Under the pieces are notes generated by a model. That model made no database searches. It saw only the letters and a program-made list of their open reading frames with translations, and was not told the DNA's origin. This document shows, in pieces, positions 34,003 through 42,762 of a stretch of DNA of 64,000 nt. Origin of the DNA: Tous-C4FEB sp044356555 (GTDB lineage: Bacteria; Verrucomicrobiota; Verrucomicrobiia; Opitutales; Opitutaceae); NCBI GenBank assembly GCA_044356555.1, contig JBIKWB010000005.1, positions 124,001-188,000 of the forward strand, written 5' to 3'. The first letter of the stretch is position 1. Every line of letters starts with the position of its first letter. A program made the translations under genes and the position numbers.

Positions 34003-34512
34003 ATGGACTATCTCCCGCTGATTGACCGGAGCCGCACGCTCTACAAACGCTCGGATGTAACGCCAATTTTTGCGCAGCCGGCGGCGTTTGCGCGGTTGGT
34101 CGAGGATCTTGTGCGACCGTTTGAGCGCGAGCGGGTGCAACTCGTGGCGGGCCTGGACGCGCTGGGATTTATTTTGGGTACGGCGATGGCGTTGAAACTC
34201 GACGCGGGATTTTTGCCGATTCGTAAAGGCGGGAAACTGCCCGTGCTGCATGACCGCGAATCGGCGGTGGATTACCAAGGCAAAGAGAAGGTTCTCGAGC
34301 TGCGTTTGAATCCGTTTGCGGCGGGCACCCGGGTGCTGTTGGCGGACGATTGGATCGAGACCGGGGCTCAGGCACGGGCGGCGATTGCCTTGATCGAACG
34401 GGCGGGCGGTGTGATCGTGGGAATCGCGGCGGTGGGGTTAAGGCGAAATGAGCGGACGTCGGGACTGTGGGCTAACTACCGCTGTCACGGCGTGTGGCCG
34501 GAGCAGGTGTGA
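34003..34512 (+). CDS. Adenine phosphoribosyltransferase-like protein
   Basis: 169 residues from the ATG at 34003; a GTG at 33961 is less likely. The PRPP-binding signature appears as RVLLADDWIETGAQARAA. Upstream VAGLDALGFILGTAMALKLDAGFLPIRKGGKLP is the dimer-contact and base-site region typical of Apt. It would salvage a purine base with PRPP. LADDWIETG in place of VVDDLLATG is a divergent loop, so the base preference is uncertain. The last 41 bases overlap the 3' end of the convergent M20 peptidase gene. Confidence 0.82.
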   Translation: MDYLPLIDRSRTLYKRSDVTPIFAQPAAFARLVEDLVRPFERERVQLVAGLDALGFILGTAMALKLDAGFLPIRKGGKLPVLHDRESAVDYQGKEKVLELRLNPFAAGTRVLLADDWIETGAQARAAIALIERAGGVIVGIAAVGLRRNERTSGLWANYRCHGVWPEQV

Positions 34513-35830
34513 CGTGTCCGGCGCGAGTGAGGACCGCCAGAAGCGTGGCGAGGGCGCGGCGTCCGGCGAGTTTTACAAAGGTCTCGTTCGGGCCGTGGGT
34601 AAACCGGGGCGGCATCGCCGTGCGTTGGGAGCGAGTTCCCGGACCACAGACAAGTGGCAGCAGAATCTCCCGATGAGCCGGGGTGAGCGCCGAGGTGATG
34701 ATGGTGGCATCGGATGCGCCGGGGTTGCGATCAAAGGCGACCGCGCCGATGTCGACCGCGGCGAGGAAGGCCGCGCCGACGGGGGATGCGGCGCAGCGTT
34801 CGGTGACGTCAAAGCCCACGGATTGAGCGAGCGGCTTAACCGGGGTGTAGTCGTAGGGCGCGAGCTCGGCGAGGGTTGCGGCGAGCGGAAAGTTGCCGCG
34901 TTTGGTGAGCGTGAGTCGATGGGCCGCATCCGGCGTGGAACTAGGCGCGAGGCCGATGGATGAGGGAACAGTGCCGTGGGAGCGTTCGTCGCCGGCACTA
35001 AGCAGGGTGGAGCGGTCCGCAGCGCGGAGGGCGGCGAGGAGAGGGTTTTTGTCGGGCGGTGCGGTGCAGACGTGGCCTTGCGGCGGATGATCACTCCACA
35101 CCCACTCGGAAAGCGGTGCCATGATGGGCGTGATCGCAACCGGGCGCCAATGGGCTAAGGCGAGCTGGGCGGCGCGAAGGGCGACCAGCGGGCCCGTAAG
35201 ACGGATCGTATAGCTGCTGTTTTCGGCGGCATAGACCAACGGCAGATAGGGTGGGTCGGAACGAATCGTGTTCTCCAATACCAGCAAGGTGCTCCCGGGA
35301 GTCGGCGCGGGCAGGTCGGAGCCAAAGGCCTCGCCCAAAGCTGTGCCTGTTTTGGCACCAGAGCCCTCTTCTTTAAAGGTGAAGGTGAAGACGATGTTTT
35401 GAAGGTCCAGGGCACCGCACGCGGCCAGTTCAGCGAGCCAGAGTTGGGTGGCGACGCCGGCTTTGCAGTCGTTGACCCCTTGGGCGACGAGTTGGTGTTC
35501 ATCTTCGAAGGCCGGATGGGGTGCAAACGGACTGGTCCAAATCGAGGGGTTGGCCGGAACGGTATCGACGTGTGCGCTCAGATAGAGAATTGGCGTGGAC
35601 GGGATGATCTCGGCCGGGACGCAGATCAGGTTGCCGGCGGTGTCGCGGTTGTGGCGATAATTGGATAGCGAGCGGGTCATGCGACGGTGGACCTCGTCCA
35701 TGATCGCGGTCACCGTGGCGGGAGCGGTGAACGGCGAGGGTTGATCCACCAAGTGGCGGAGTCCGGCGAGGTAGCGTTCAAATTCAGCCGTAGAAACCTC
35801 AGGGAGGAAAAAGGAAGAAGACCGGGTCAT
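34472..35830 (-). CDS. M20-family metallopeptidase
   Basis: 452 residues from the ATG at 35830. Zinc-ligand and catalytic segments are LYLSAHVDTVPA (His, Asp), GVNDCKAGVATQL (bridging Asp), and FKEEGSGAKTG with the general-base Glu pair. A ligand His lies in FTHGPNETF near the end. M20 enzymes hydrolyse small amide bonds (dipeptides, N-acyl amino acids such as acetylornithine or succinyl-diaminopimelate). The exact substrate is not evident. It has no signal peptide. Its end overlaps the convergent phosphoribosyltransferase gene. Confidence 0.82.
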   Translation of the reverse strand: MTRSSSFFLPEVSTAEFERYLAGLRHLVDQPSPFTAPATVTAIMDEVHRRMTRSLSNYRHNRDTAGNLICVPAEIIPSTPILYLSAHVDTVPANPSIWTSPFAPHPAFEDEHQLVAQGVNDCKAGVATQLWLAELAACGALDLQNIVFTFTFKEEGSGAKTGTALGEAFGSDLPAPTPGSTLLVLENTIRSDPPYLPLVYAAENSSYTIRLTGPLVALRAAQLALAHWRPVAITPIMAPLSEWVWSDHPPQGHVCTAPPDKNPLLAALRAADRSTLLSAGDERSHGTVPSSIGLAPSSTPDAAHRLTLTKRGNFPLAATLAELAPYDYTPVKPLAQSVGFDVTERCAASPVGAAFLAAVDIGAVAFDRNPGASDATIITSALTPAHREILLPLVCGPGTRSQRTAMPPRFTHGPNETFVKLAGRRALATLLAVLTRAGHVTPAPATRRDSGS

Positions 35831-35964
35831 GGTAAGAAGCAATGCGGGCGGTGGACGCTCCGTCGCGACCGAAGCGGCGTCAACCCAGAGCCGGAGCGGG
35901 CGCGGGGCCTGAGTTAGTTCTGGATTCGTGACGGGCATCGGGCGTAGTTGTGATTTCATTCAAC

Positions 35965-36354
35965 ATGATCAAACGCGGCCTCCTGAATCCCCAGCTCTTG
36001 GCGCTTTTGGCGCGGGTGCGGCACACGAATTCCTTGGTAATAGCGGACCGTGGATTTCCCTTTTGGCCCGGTATCGAGACGGTCGATCTTTCGCTCGTGG
36101 ACGGCGTGCCGACGGTCTTGCAGGTTTTGGCCGCGGTGCGCGAAAACCATCATTTTACCGAGGTGTACATGGCGAAGGAGTTTGCTCGCGAGAATACGGG
36201 GGCCACGCGGACGGCGTTCCAGGCAGCATTGGCCGGAGTCAAAGTGAAATCGGAGCCGCACGTGGAGTTTAAGCGCCGGGTGCCGGGCGCGATCGGCATC
36301 ATTCGCACGGGCGATACGACTCAGTATTCCAATCTCGTGCTCGTCTCCGGCTGA
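35965..36354 (+). CDS. RbsD/FucU-family sugar mutarotase
   Basis: 129 residues from the ATG at 35965 (a GTG at 35950 is an alternative). The fold is recognisable as VRHTNSLVIADRGFPFWPG with the active-site His, DLSLVDGVPTVLQVL, and the C-terminal GIIRTGDTTQYSNLVLVSG. The family interconverts pyranose/furanose or anomeric forms of ribose or fucose. The sugar is unknown; the SDR dehydrogenase starting 70 bases downstream suggests they share a sugar pathway. Confidence 0.86.
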   Translation: MIKRGLLNPQLLALLARVRHTNSLVIADRGFPFWPGIETVDLSLVDGVPTVLQVLAAVRENHHFTEVYMAKEFARENTGATRTAFQAALAGVKVKSEPHVEFKRRVPGAIGIIRTGDTTQYSNLVLVSG

Positions 36355-36423
36355 CCTGCGAAACGGGGGGGGCGGCGTTTGCCGTTGATTTCGAAAATTG
36401 CCCGGCGTTTTTATTACATCCCC

Positions 36424-37215
36424 ATGAATACGCCTACGGATTTCCTAAACTCGCTTTTTTCTCTTCGCGGCAAAGTCGCGGTCGTCATCGGAGGCACGGG
36501 TGAACTGTGCGGCGCGATGGGCGAGGGCCTCGCGGCCGCAGGGGCCGAAGTGGTGCTCGTCGGCCGAAATGAGGAGAAAGCCAAGCCGAAGCTGGAACGC
36601 ATCCATGCGGCGGGTGGGAAGGGCTATTTCGTTTCGGCTGAGGCCAGCGAAAAGGCCGCGCTGGAGCAGTTGCTCGAGACAGTTTTGCAGCGATCAGGCC
36701 AGGTTGATATAGTGGTGAATGGTGCGGGTGTGAACTCCGCGACGCCCTTTCTTGAAATCGCCGAGGATGAATTCGACCGGATTGTGCGGATCAATATGAA
36801 GGGCGTGTTTTTGGGCTGTCAGATTTTCGGCAAGTATCTCGTCGCGCGGGGCCAAGGCGGTTCGATTATCAATCTCGGTTCAATGTCGGGCGTGGTGCCG
36901 CTTTCGCGGGTGTTTACTTATTCCGCGACGAAGGCGGCCGTGCACAATCTCTCAAAAAATCTAGCCCGCGAGTGGGCAACCCAGCGGGTCCGTGTAAATA
37001 CCATTGTACCCGGATTTTTTCCGGCCGAGCAGAATCGCAAGATTCTATCACCCGAGCGGGTTACTTCGATCATGGGCCACACTCCGATGAAGCGTTTCGG
37101 TGAGGCGCGTGAGCTGGTTGGCGCCACTCTGCTGCTCGCCGGCGATGGCGCGGGCAGCTTCATTACAGGATCCGAGATTATTGTGGATGGCGGCTATCAC
37201 GCCATGACCATATGA
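36424..37215 (+). CDS. Short-chain dehydrogenase/reductase, sugar-acid type
   Basis: 263 residues, ATG at 36424. The Rossmann start is VAVVIGGTGELCGAMGEGL. VNGAGVN, the catalytic serine in GSMSG, YSATKAAVHNL (Tyr-Lys pair) and a C-terminal GSEIIVDGGYHA follow. It resembles SDR enzymes annotated as D-mannonate or gluconate oxidoreductases. Substrate is inferred only from similarity and from the RbsD/FucU mutarotase just upstream. Confidence 0.88.
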   Translation: MNTPTDFLNSLFSLRGKVAVVIGGTGELCGAMGEGLAAAGAEVVLVGRNEEKAKPKLERIHAAGGKGYFVSAEASEKAALEQLLETVLQRSGQVDIVVNGAGVNSATPFLEIAEDEFDRIVRINMKGVFLGCQIFGKYLVARGQGGSIINLGSMSGVVPLSRVFTYSATKAAVHNLSKNLAREWATQRVRVNTIVPGFFPAEQNRKILSPERVTSIMGHTPMKRFGEARELVGATLLLAGDGAGSFITGSEIIVDGGYHAMTI

Positions 37216-37274
37216 ATTTTGGTACACAATATAGAGGCTTGCATCTATCCTATAGGAGCGCTTCATAGGCTCTG

Positions 37275-37652
37275 ATGATTATTGACACAATTAAGGAACT
37301 CGAGGCGACGAAAGCCAAAGTCGCTTCTTTGGAAGAATCAATTGCAAGCCAGCTGGATAAAGAATTGTCCGAGCTGCCGGCCAAGTATGGTTTCGAGTCC
37401 GCCCAAGCGTTCATCAAGGCGGTCGCCGCGGCGACGGGCGGTCGGAATACTAAACGTGGCGTCAAGGCGGCGAAATCCGAAGGCGGCAAGCGGCGCAAGC
37501 GCGCCAAGATCACCGACGAAACCCGCGCCGAACTCAAGAGCCTCGCCGAGGCCGGCAAATCAGGAGCGGAGATTGCGGCGGCTCTGGGGATCTCGTTACC
37601 GAGCGTGCAGAATATCAAGAAGGCACTCGGGTTGGTGAAGTCGCGGAGCTGA
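37275..37652 (+). CDS. Small coiled-coil plus helix-turn-helix protein, unknown
   Basis: 125 residues. Residues 1-45 form a heptad-like coiled coil (IKELEATKAKVASLEESIASQLDKEL). Residues 55-78 are a strongly basic linker (KRGVKAAKSEGGKRRKRAK). The end is a helix-turn-helix: LAEAGKSGAEIAAALGISLPSVQNIKKALGL. The order (oligomerisation helix, basic hinge, DNA-binding end) recalls H-NS-type nucleoid proteins without sequence similarity to them. The upstream region is A+T-richer than its surroundings. A strong terminator follows, so it is probably transcribed alone. Confidence 0.7.
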   Translation: MIIDTIKELEATKAKVASLEESIASQLDKELSELPAKYGFESAQAFIKAVAAATGGRNTKRGVKAAKSEGGKRRKRAKITDETRAELKSLAEAGKSGAEIAAALGISLPSVQNIKKALGLVKSRS

Positions 37653-37677
37653 TCGCGACCTCAAGCCAGATTTCTCA

Positions 37678-37706
37678 AGCCCCCGCGAGGACGCGGGGGC
37701 TTTTTT
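37678..37706 (+). terminator. Intrinsic terminator after the HTH gene
   Basis: AGCCCCCGCG (37678-37687) pairs perfectly with CGCGGGGGCT (37692-37701) around an AGGA loop and is followed by TTTTTT. Situated 25 bases after the stop. Confidence 0.9.
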
Positions 37707-37763
37707 ATGGTCGCTGTCTGGAGCTCCGGCAACGGAGGTCCGGATAGCGCTCGGGCCAGACGA

Positions 37764-39686
37764 TCAGAGATCGGCGTGGGCGGGTTCGGCGCTCAGGTTG
37801 CGCCACCGGGCGAGCACCTGCCGGTGGATGTCGTTCGGAGCGAGACCGTAAGACGCGCGGAGGACGCCGTTGCTCGAACCGTGTTCAATGAATTTGTCGG
37901 GCCAACCAATGCGTTCAACTGCGGTGGGGCACTCGGCATCTTGTAACGCCTCGAGCACGGCGCTGCCGAAGCCGCCGGCGAGGGCGTGGTCTTCCATCGT
38001 CACGATGAGAGGAACGACGGCCGCTTGGCTGAGCAGGAGTGTGCGGTCGATGGGTTTAATGAAGCGCGGGTTGACCACTCCGACGGAGAGTTGCTCCTCG
38101 CGGGCCAAGCGTTCGGCGAGCGCGATCGCGTCGGCGATCATGGGGCCTAGTGCCCAGATCATGATATTTGATCCTTCGCGCAAGACCTCGGCGTGGCCGA
38201 CCGCGAGGGCGGTAGGTTGGGCCTTGATCTTAACGCCGGTGCCGGCGCCTCGGGGATATCGGATAAAGCCGGGGCCCGGGAGCTGAAGGCTGGTGTGGAG
38301 CATGTCCACGAGCTCGTCTTCGTCCTTTGGCTGCATGATGGTCGCACCCGGGACGCAGCGGAGGTAGGAAATATCAAAAAGTCCGTGGTGGGTCGGGCCG
38401 TCGGCAGGTGAAAGTCCGGCGCGGTCCATGCAAAAGGTGACCGGGAGATTCTGGAGGGCTACGTCATGGATCACCTGGTCGTAGGCGCGCTGGAGAAAAG
38501 TTGAATAGATGGCGCAGACGGGGCGAAAGCCTTTGGTGGCAAGGCCGGCGGCGAAGAGCACGGCATGTTCCTCGGCGATGCCGACATCGAAAAATTGTTT
38601 CGGTACTTCTTTGGCGAGATGGATCAGGCCTGTGCCGCTGGGCATCGCACCGGTGATGCCGATAACTTTGGGATCGGCTTTCGCAAAGCGAACGAGGGCA
38701 TGACCGAAGACGTCCTGAAGGTTGGGTGGAGCGCCCGGGACAGACCGGCTTTCACCGGTGACGGGATCGAAAGAGCCAAGGCCGTGAAACTTCTCGGGCT
38801 GGGCGAGGGCGGCTTCGAGGCCACGGCCCTTTTTGGTGAGAACGTGAATGAGGACGGGCACGTCGGCGTGACGGGCGAATTCCAAGTTTTTTTGCAGCGC
38901 CTCAAAGTCGTGGCCATCCACCGGTCCGAGATAGCGCAGGCCGAATTTTTCAAACAGGGACGACTCGACAAAGAAGTCCTTCGTCTCGCGCTTCCACTTA
39001 TGATAAACGCGGTTCATGCTTTCGCCGGCGGGGAAGCTCTTGAAGAAGCCCTCGATGTCGTGGTGCAGCTTGTTGTAAGTGGAATTGGTGCTGAGGCGGT
39101 TAAGGTAGGTAGCGATAGCGCCGACGTTCTTGGCGATGGACCACTCGTTGTCGTTGAGGACGACGATCAGGCGCTTGGTTGATCCGACGATATTGTTGAG
39201 CGCCTCGAGGGTGACGCCGCAGGTGAAGGCAGCGTCGCCGCAGACCGCCACGACATGCTCGGAGCTGCCGCGCAAATCGCGGGCGGTGGCCATGCCGAGG
39301 GCGGCGCTCAGGGCGGTGCCGGCGTGGCCGGCACCGAAGCTGTCATGGGGACTCTCGGCGCGGTAGAGGAAGCCGCTGGCGCCGCCGGACTGGCGCAGAC
39401 CACGGAAGAACTCACCTTGGCGCCCCGTGAGCAGTTTGTGCACGTAACCTTGGTGGGCGACGTCGAAGACAAACTGGTCGTTGGGCGTATCAAAGACCCG
39501 GTGAAGCGCGATGCTGAGCTCGACGACGCCCAAGTTGGGACCGACGTGGCCGCCATTTTTGGCGGTGACGGTGATGATTTCATCACGAATCTCCTGCGCG
39601 AGCTGCGGGAGTTGGCCGGCCGTAAGGGCTTTGACGTCGGCGGGGCCGTGAATGGTTTCGAGGAGTCGGGCGGGAGGAACGTTCAT
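37764..39686 (-). CDS. dxs: 1-deoxy-D-xylulose-5-phosphate synthase
   Basis: 640 residues, start ATG at 39686. The thiamine-diphosphate motif begins AVCGDAAFTCGVTLEALNN. N-terminal NGGHVGPNLGVVELSIALH, SFGAGHAGTALSAALG, transketolase-type central VGIAEEHAVLFAAGLA and GLSPADGPTHHG are family hallmarks. It condenses pyruvate and glyceraldehyde-3-phosphate at the head of the MEP isoprenoid pathway. GDAAFT replaces the common GDGA(L/M)T, a conservative change. xseB precedes it by 28 bases in the same direction, a common bacterial pairing. Confidence 0.96.
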   Translation of the reverse strand: MNVPPARLLETIHGPADVKALTAGQLPQLAQEIRDEIITVTAKNGGHVGPNLGVVELSIALHRVFDTPNDQFVFDVAHQGYVHKLLTGRQGEFFRGLRQSGGASGFLYRAESPHDSFGAGHAGTALSAALGMATARDLRGSSEHVVAVCGDAAFTCGVTLEALNNIVGSTKRLIVVLNDNEWSIAKNVGAIATYLNRLSTNSTYNKLHHDIEGFFKSFPAGESMNRVYHKWKRETKDFFVESSLFEKFGLRYLGPVDGHDFEALQKNLEFARHADVPVLIHVLTKKGRGLEAALAQPEKFHGLGSFDPVTGESRSVPGAPPNLQDVFGHALVRFAKADPKVIGITGAMPSGTGLIHLAKEVPKQFFDVGIAEEHAVLFAAGLATKGFRPVCAIYSTFLQRAYDQVIHDVALQNLPVTFCMDRAGLSPADGPTHHGLFDISYLRCVPGATIMQPKDEDELVDMLHTSLQLPGPGFIRYPRGAGTGVKIKAQPTALAVGHAEVLREGSNIMIWALGPMIADAIALAERLAREEQLSVGVVNPRFIKPIDRTLLLSQAAVVPLIVTMEDHALAGGFGSAVLEALQDAECPTAVERIGWPDKFIEHGSSNGVLRASYGLAPNDIHRQVLARWRNLSAEPAHADL

Positions 39687-39714
39687 CAGGTCTGAGGCGG
39701 AAAATCGAAAAAAA

Positions 39715-39957
39715 TCAGGACTCGGCGGGGGTCTCAAACTTCGTAAACGAGACGCCATCCTTCTGTTTTTTGAGCTGTTCGATCTTGAGCTCCGCGTCTT
39801 TCAGCCGGGACTCACAGACCTTTAGCAGCTTGGTGCCCTGCTCAAATTTGGCGAGCAGGTCGGCCAAGGGAACATCGCCGGATTCCATCGTCTCTACGGT
39901 CGCTTCGAGCTGCGTAAGGGCTGCCTCGAACGAGAGTCTAGATTCCTTGGTTTCCAC
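39715..39957 (-). CDS. xseB: Exodeoxyribonuclease VII small subunit
   Basis: 80 residues, typical for XseB. SFEAALTQLEATVETMESGDVPLADLLAKFEQGTKL is the conserved core of its helical hairpin. It pairs with XseA to degrade single-stranded DNA; xseA is not in the window. AAGGAA lies at a proper distance before the ATG, one of the few clear Shine-Dalgarno-like sites. It is co-oriented with dxs, as in many bacteria. Confidence 0.93.
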   Translation of the reverse strand: METKESRLSFEAALTQLEATVETMESGDVPLADLLAKFEQGTKLLKVCESRLKDAELKIEQLKKQKDGVSFTKFETPAES

Positions 39958-40119
39958 CCAGGTAACATGAGTGGGGCGGCGGCGGATTCAAACAATCTTT
40001 AGGGCCGGCCCTGCAAAAATTCTGTCGGCAGGCGTTTATTTTGCCGGGCTAAGCGGAGGTTGCGCTTGCGGGCCGCATCGGCAGGGTCCGATGCAGCGGA
40101 ATCGTTTCCGCGCCATCGC

Positions 40120-41211
40120 ATGTTATTTAATTTTCTCCAGCGTTACAGTGTCGGCTTATGCTCCATGGGGCGGCGGGCGATGGGTCGGGGGCGGACCTGG
40201 GTGCTTGCGCGGCCAGCCTTGGCGGCGTGGATTTTTCCGGCCGACGATGACTCGCCGGAGGCGCGGTTTCGGGAATTCAACGGCTGGTATTTTGCCAATT
40301 TTCATGAGCAGGAAAAGATGTTGGCCGACCGGCCGCGGATGAATTTCTACCACGCGGCGATCGCCCGGCACATCCAACCGGGTGACCGCGTGATCGACTT
40401 GGGGACGGGCACGGGGATACTGGCCGCGTTTGCCGCACGGCGGGGGGCCGCTCAAGTCTACGCGGTGGATCACTCGGAGATTTTGCGTCACGCGAAGACC
40501 TTGGCCGTGGAGAATGGGATTCAAAACGTGGAGTTCATCGCGTTGCACAGCTCGAAGTTGGAGACGACGGAGAAGGTCGACGTGATTTTGCACGAGCAGA
40601 TGGGGGACTGCCTCTTCGACGAAGCGATGGTCGCGAATGTTTGCGACCTGCGCGACCGCTTGCTGAAGCCTGGCGGGCTGATCTTGCCGAGTTGTTTTGA
40701 TCTCTACTGCGAGCCGGTGAAATTAGACGACACCCGGCACGTGCCATTTATTTGGGAACTGGAGGTCCACGGATTCGACTACTCGTCGCTGGGTCGGCAA
40801 CGGCCGCAAGAGCCGGGTTATTATCACCTGCGGAGCTGCGACCCGAACTATGTGGAGCACTTTCTCGGCGAGCCCGAGCCGGTGCTCTCAGTGGATCTGC
40901 ACACGGTGCAGGAGTCGGAGGTGCCGTTGGAGCTGAATTTCACGCGCACGGTCGTGAATGCGGGGCGGCTCGACGGCTATGCGGTCTATTTTCGGGCCCG
41001 GGTGGATGCGGATCTGAGCCTGAGTTCGGGCCCGCATGATGCGAAGCGGGCTCCGCATTGGGGGTATCGGATTCTGCGCACCGACCGCGATGATTTTGCG
41101 GTGGGCGATGTGATCGAGATTCGGCTCAAGGTGGAGCGCTGGCCGGACTTGGACACATGGCGTTGGAGCCAGGTGAAGCGCGCGGCGGTCACGGGGGCCG
41201 AGGTGGGATAA
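40120..41211 (+). CDS. Protein arginine methyltransferase (PRMT)-like SAM methyltransferase
   Basis: About 363 residues from the ATG at 40120 (later ATGs at 40165 and 40180 are possible). The order of PRMT hallmarks is intact. YFANFHEQEKMLADRPRMNFY matches the substrate-side helix region ahead of motif I. VIDLGTGTGILAAFAARRGA (residue 91 on) is motif I, and VYAVDHSE is post-I. The double-E loop HEQMGDCLFDE has Glu159 and Glu168 nine residues apart as in PRMT1 (SEWMGYCLFYE). A beta-barrel region ends with a PHW loop (His313-Trp314) where PRMTs have THW. Such proteins are rare in bacteria. Arginine as substrate is inferred from the motifs. Divergent from xseB, convergent with trmO. Confidence 0.82.
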   Translation: MLFNFLQRYSVGLCSMGRRAMGRGRTWVLARPALAAWIFPADDDSPEARFREFNGWYFANFHEQEKMLADRPRMNFYHAAIARHIQPGDRVIDLGTGTGILAAFAARRGAAQVYAVDHSEILRHAKTLAVENGIQNVEFIALHSSKLETTEKVDVILHEQMGDCLFDEAMVANVCDLRDRLLKPGGLILPSCFDLYCEPVKLDDTRHVPFIWELEVHGFDYSSLGRQRPQEPGYYHLRSCDPNYVEHFLGEPEPVLSVDLHTVQESEVPLELNFTRTVVNAGRLDGYAVYFRARVDADLSLSSGPHDAKRAPHWGYRILRTDRDDFAVGDVIEIRLKVERWPDLDTWRWSQVKRAAVTGAEVG

Positions 41212-41222
41212 GGCGGTGGCTT

Positions 41223-42023
41223 TCAGGGCTGGGGCCAACGCGCGAGAAAATCGAGTTGAGCGGCACCGTCAGGCAGACCTTCGCGCTTCGGATCGGTCAG
41301 AAAACGCACTGGGAAACCGGCGTCGAGGGCGGTCACGGTGACTTGGTGTCCGTTGACGGTGAAAAATGCCCGCCAGGCGCCGCAGCCGATTTCAAAAAAA
41401 TCATCCCGCCGGCGGCGGATGCGTCGAGTGCGGTGGGGTGAAGGATCGCGGGCGAGCAATTCGTGGAGGCGCGGTGAGAAATCGATCTGCCAAGTGGCGC
41501 GCAGCCACTCGGCCTGGGTGGTGGCGAGCGGCGAAAACTGCACGGTGAACTGCGGCGGCGAAGCCATGAGCGCGTCGACGGCGTCGATCCAACCAGCGCG
41601 CTCGTCGGGAAAACTGTCGTAGGCCGGGACGTAGGGTTTGAGATCGAAAACGGGTGTGCCTTCGACGAGGTCGCACTCGCCGAGAATGAGCGTGCGGCCC
41701 TCGATGGCGATGAGTTGCACGGGCGTCAGGCCGATGGGATTGGGCCGGTGGGGTGAGCGGGTGGCGAAGACGCCGCGGCTCTGAGCGGGACCGCGGGGAG
41801 GGACGACTTGGGTGCGCCAAGTAGTGTTGCGATGAAACCACCAGACGAGCCAAACCCGGGAAAAGCCGGCGAGATCGCGGAGCGCCTGCTCGTAGTTTTG
41901 GTCGGGCAGGAGTTCGAGGATATTGTGCTCGGGCAGTTGCTCCGAGGGCTGGTGCAGGGCTTGAAACTTCACCTGTTTGCCGGTGCGGATGTAGCCGATG
42001 GGCTGGAGCGTGAGTTCGGGCAT
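41223..42023 (-). CDS. trmO: tRNA (t6A37) methyltransferase TrmO/YaeB-like
   Basis: 266 residues starting with MPELTLQPIGYIRTGKQVKFQALHQPSEQ, a textbook TrmO/TsaA start. RVWLVWWFHRNTTWRTQVVPPRG, GVFATRSPHRPNPIGLTPVQL and the GTPVFDLKPYVPAYDSFPDER core of the SAM-binding beta-barrel follow. The C-terminal small domain ends with DPKREGLPDG. It N6-methylates t6A at position 37 of certain tRNAs. The stop lies 11 bases from the PRMT-like gene's end on the other strand. Confidence 0.93.
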   Translation of the reverse strand: MPELTLQPIGYIRTGKQVKFQALHQPSEQLPEHNILELLPDQNYEQALRDLAGFSRVWLVWWFHRNTTWRTQVVPPRGPAQSRGVFATRSPHRPNPIGLTPVQLIAIEGRTLILGECDLVEGTPVFDLKPYVPAYDSFPDERAGWIDAVDALMASPPQFTVQFSPLATTQAEWLRATWQIDFSPRLHELLARDPSPHRTRRIRRRRDDFFEIGCGAWRAFFTVNGHQVTVTALDAGFPVRFLTDPKREGLPDGAAQLDFLARWPQP

Positions 42024-42132
42024 GCCGGGATTTTCTTGGGGCCGGGGCCGAGGGCCGTCGAGGGCGGAGTTTTGGGCGATTATTGCCGTGATGCGGGATT
42101 GACGCAGGGGCGGGTTTGACGGGAATCGGTTC

Positions 42133-42465
42133 ATGGCTCTCACCGACATCAAAATCGAAATTCTTAAAACCGGCACCGGCGCTTCGCCAAAAAAGGGCAA
42201 GCCCGTCACGGTTCACTACACCGGCACCTTCGAGGACGGGAAAAAATTTGATAGCTCCGTCGACCGCAACGAACCCTTTACGTTCGTGCTCGGAGCGGGG
42301 CAGGTGATCGCGGGTTGGGACCTCGGTGTCGCGACGATGAAGGTCGGCGACAAGGTCAAAATGACACTGCCGCATCATCTGGCCTACGGGGAGCACGGCT
42401 ACCCGGGTGCGATTCCGCCGAAGGCGACTTTGATTTTTGAAGTGGAGCTGCTCTCGGTCGGTTGA
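42133..42465 (+). CDS. FKBP-type peptidyl-prolyl isomerase
   Basis: 110 residues and a single FKBP domain: KKGKPVTVHYTGTFEDGKKFDSSVDRNEPFTFVLGAGQVIAGWDLGVATMKVGDKVKMTLP is nearly canonical, with the pocket Tyr, Asp, Trp and Phe. GEHGYPGAIPPKATLIFEVELLSV closes it. No signal peptide, hence cytosolic. The small S4 gene follows 22 bases later. Confidence 0.96.
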   Translation: MALTDIKIEILKTGTGASPKKGKPVTVHYTGTFEDGKKFDSSVDRNEPFTFVLGAGQVIAGWDLGVATMKVGDKVKMTLPHHLAYGEHGYPGAIPPKATLIFEVELLSVG

Positions 42466-42487
42466 GTGAAGAGATAAATTTTCCCCG

Positions 42488-42739
42488 ATGCCGACGACGA
42501 AAGCAGAACCAAGCGAACCCACCGTGGTGACCGTGCGCGAAGAGCCGATCGAGCTGTGCCAGCTTTTGAAATTTGCCGGGCTGACCGATTCGGGCGGCGA
42601 GGCGAAGCAAGTCATCAGCGAGGGCAAAGTGCGGCTGAATGGCGTCGTGGAGACGCAGAAACGCAAAAAAGTGCGGGCGGGCGACCGGGTGGCTTTTGGC
42701 GACGAGACGTTGGTGGTCGCGGTCGGCCCGGGTGCGTGA
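42488..42739 (+). CDS. S4-domain RNA-binding protein (YbcJ-like)
   Basis: 83 residues with the S4 fold: ELCQLLKFAGLTDSGGEAKQVISEGKVRLNGVVETQKRKKVRAGDRVAFGDETLVV. Members such as YbcJ/YaaA bind structured RNA, but a precise role is not established. The N-terminal 20 residues are polar and variable. Co-oriented with the FKBP gene. Confidence 0.9.
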   Translation: MPTTKAEPSEPTVVTVREEPIELCQLLKFAGLTDSGGEAKQVISEGKVRLNGVVETQKRKKVRAGDRVAFGDETLVVAVGPGA

Positions 42740-42762
42740 GCTGCGGCGCGGGCTGAGCGCGG

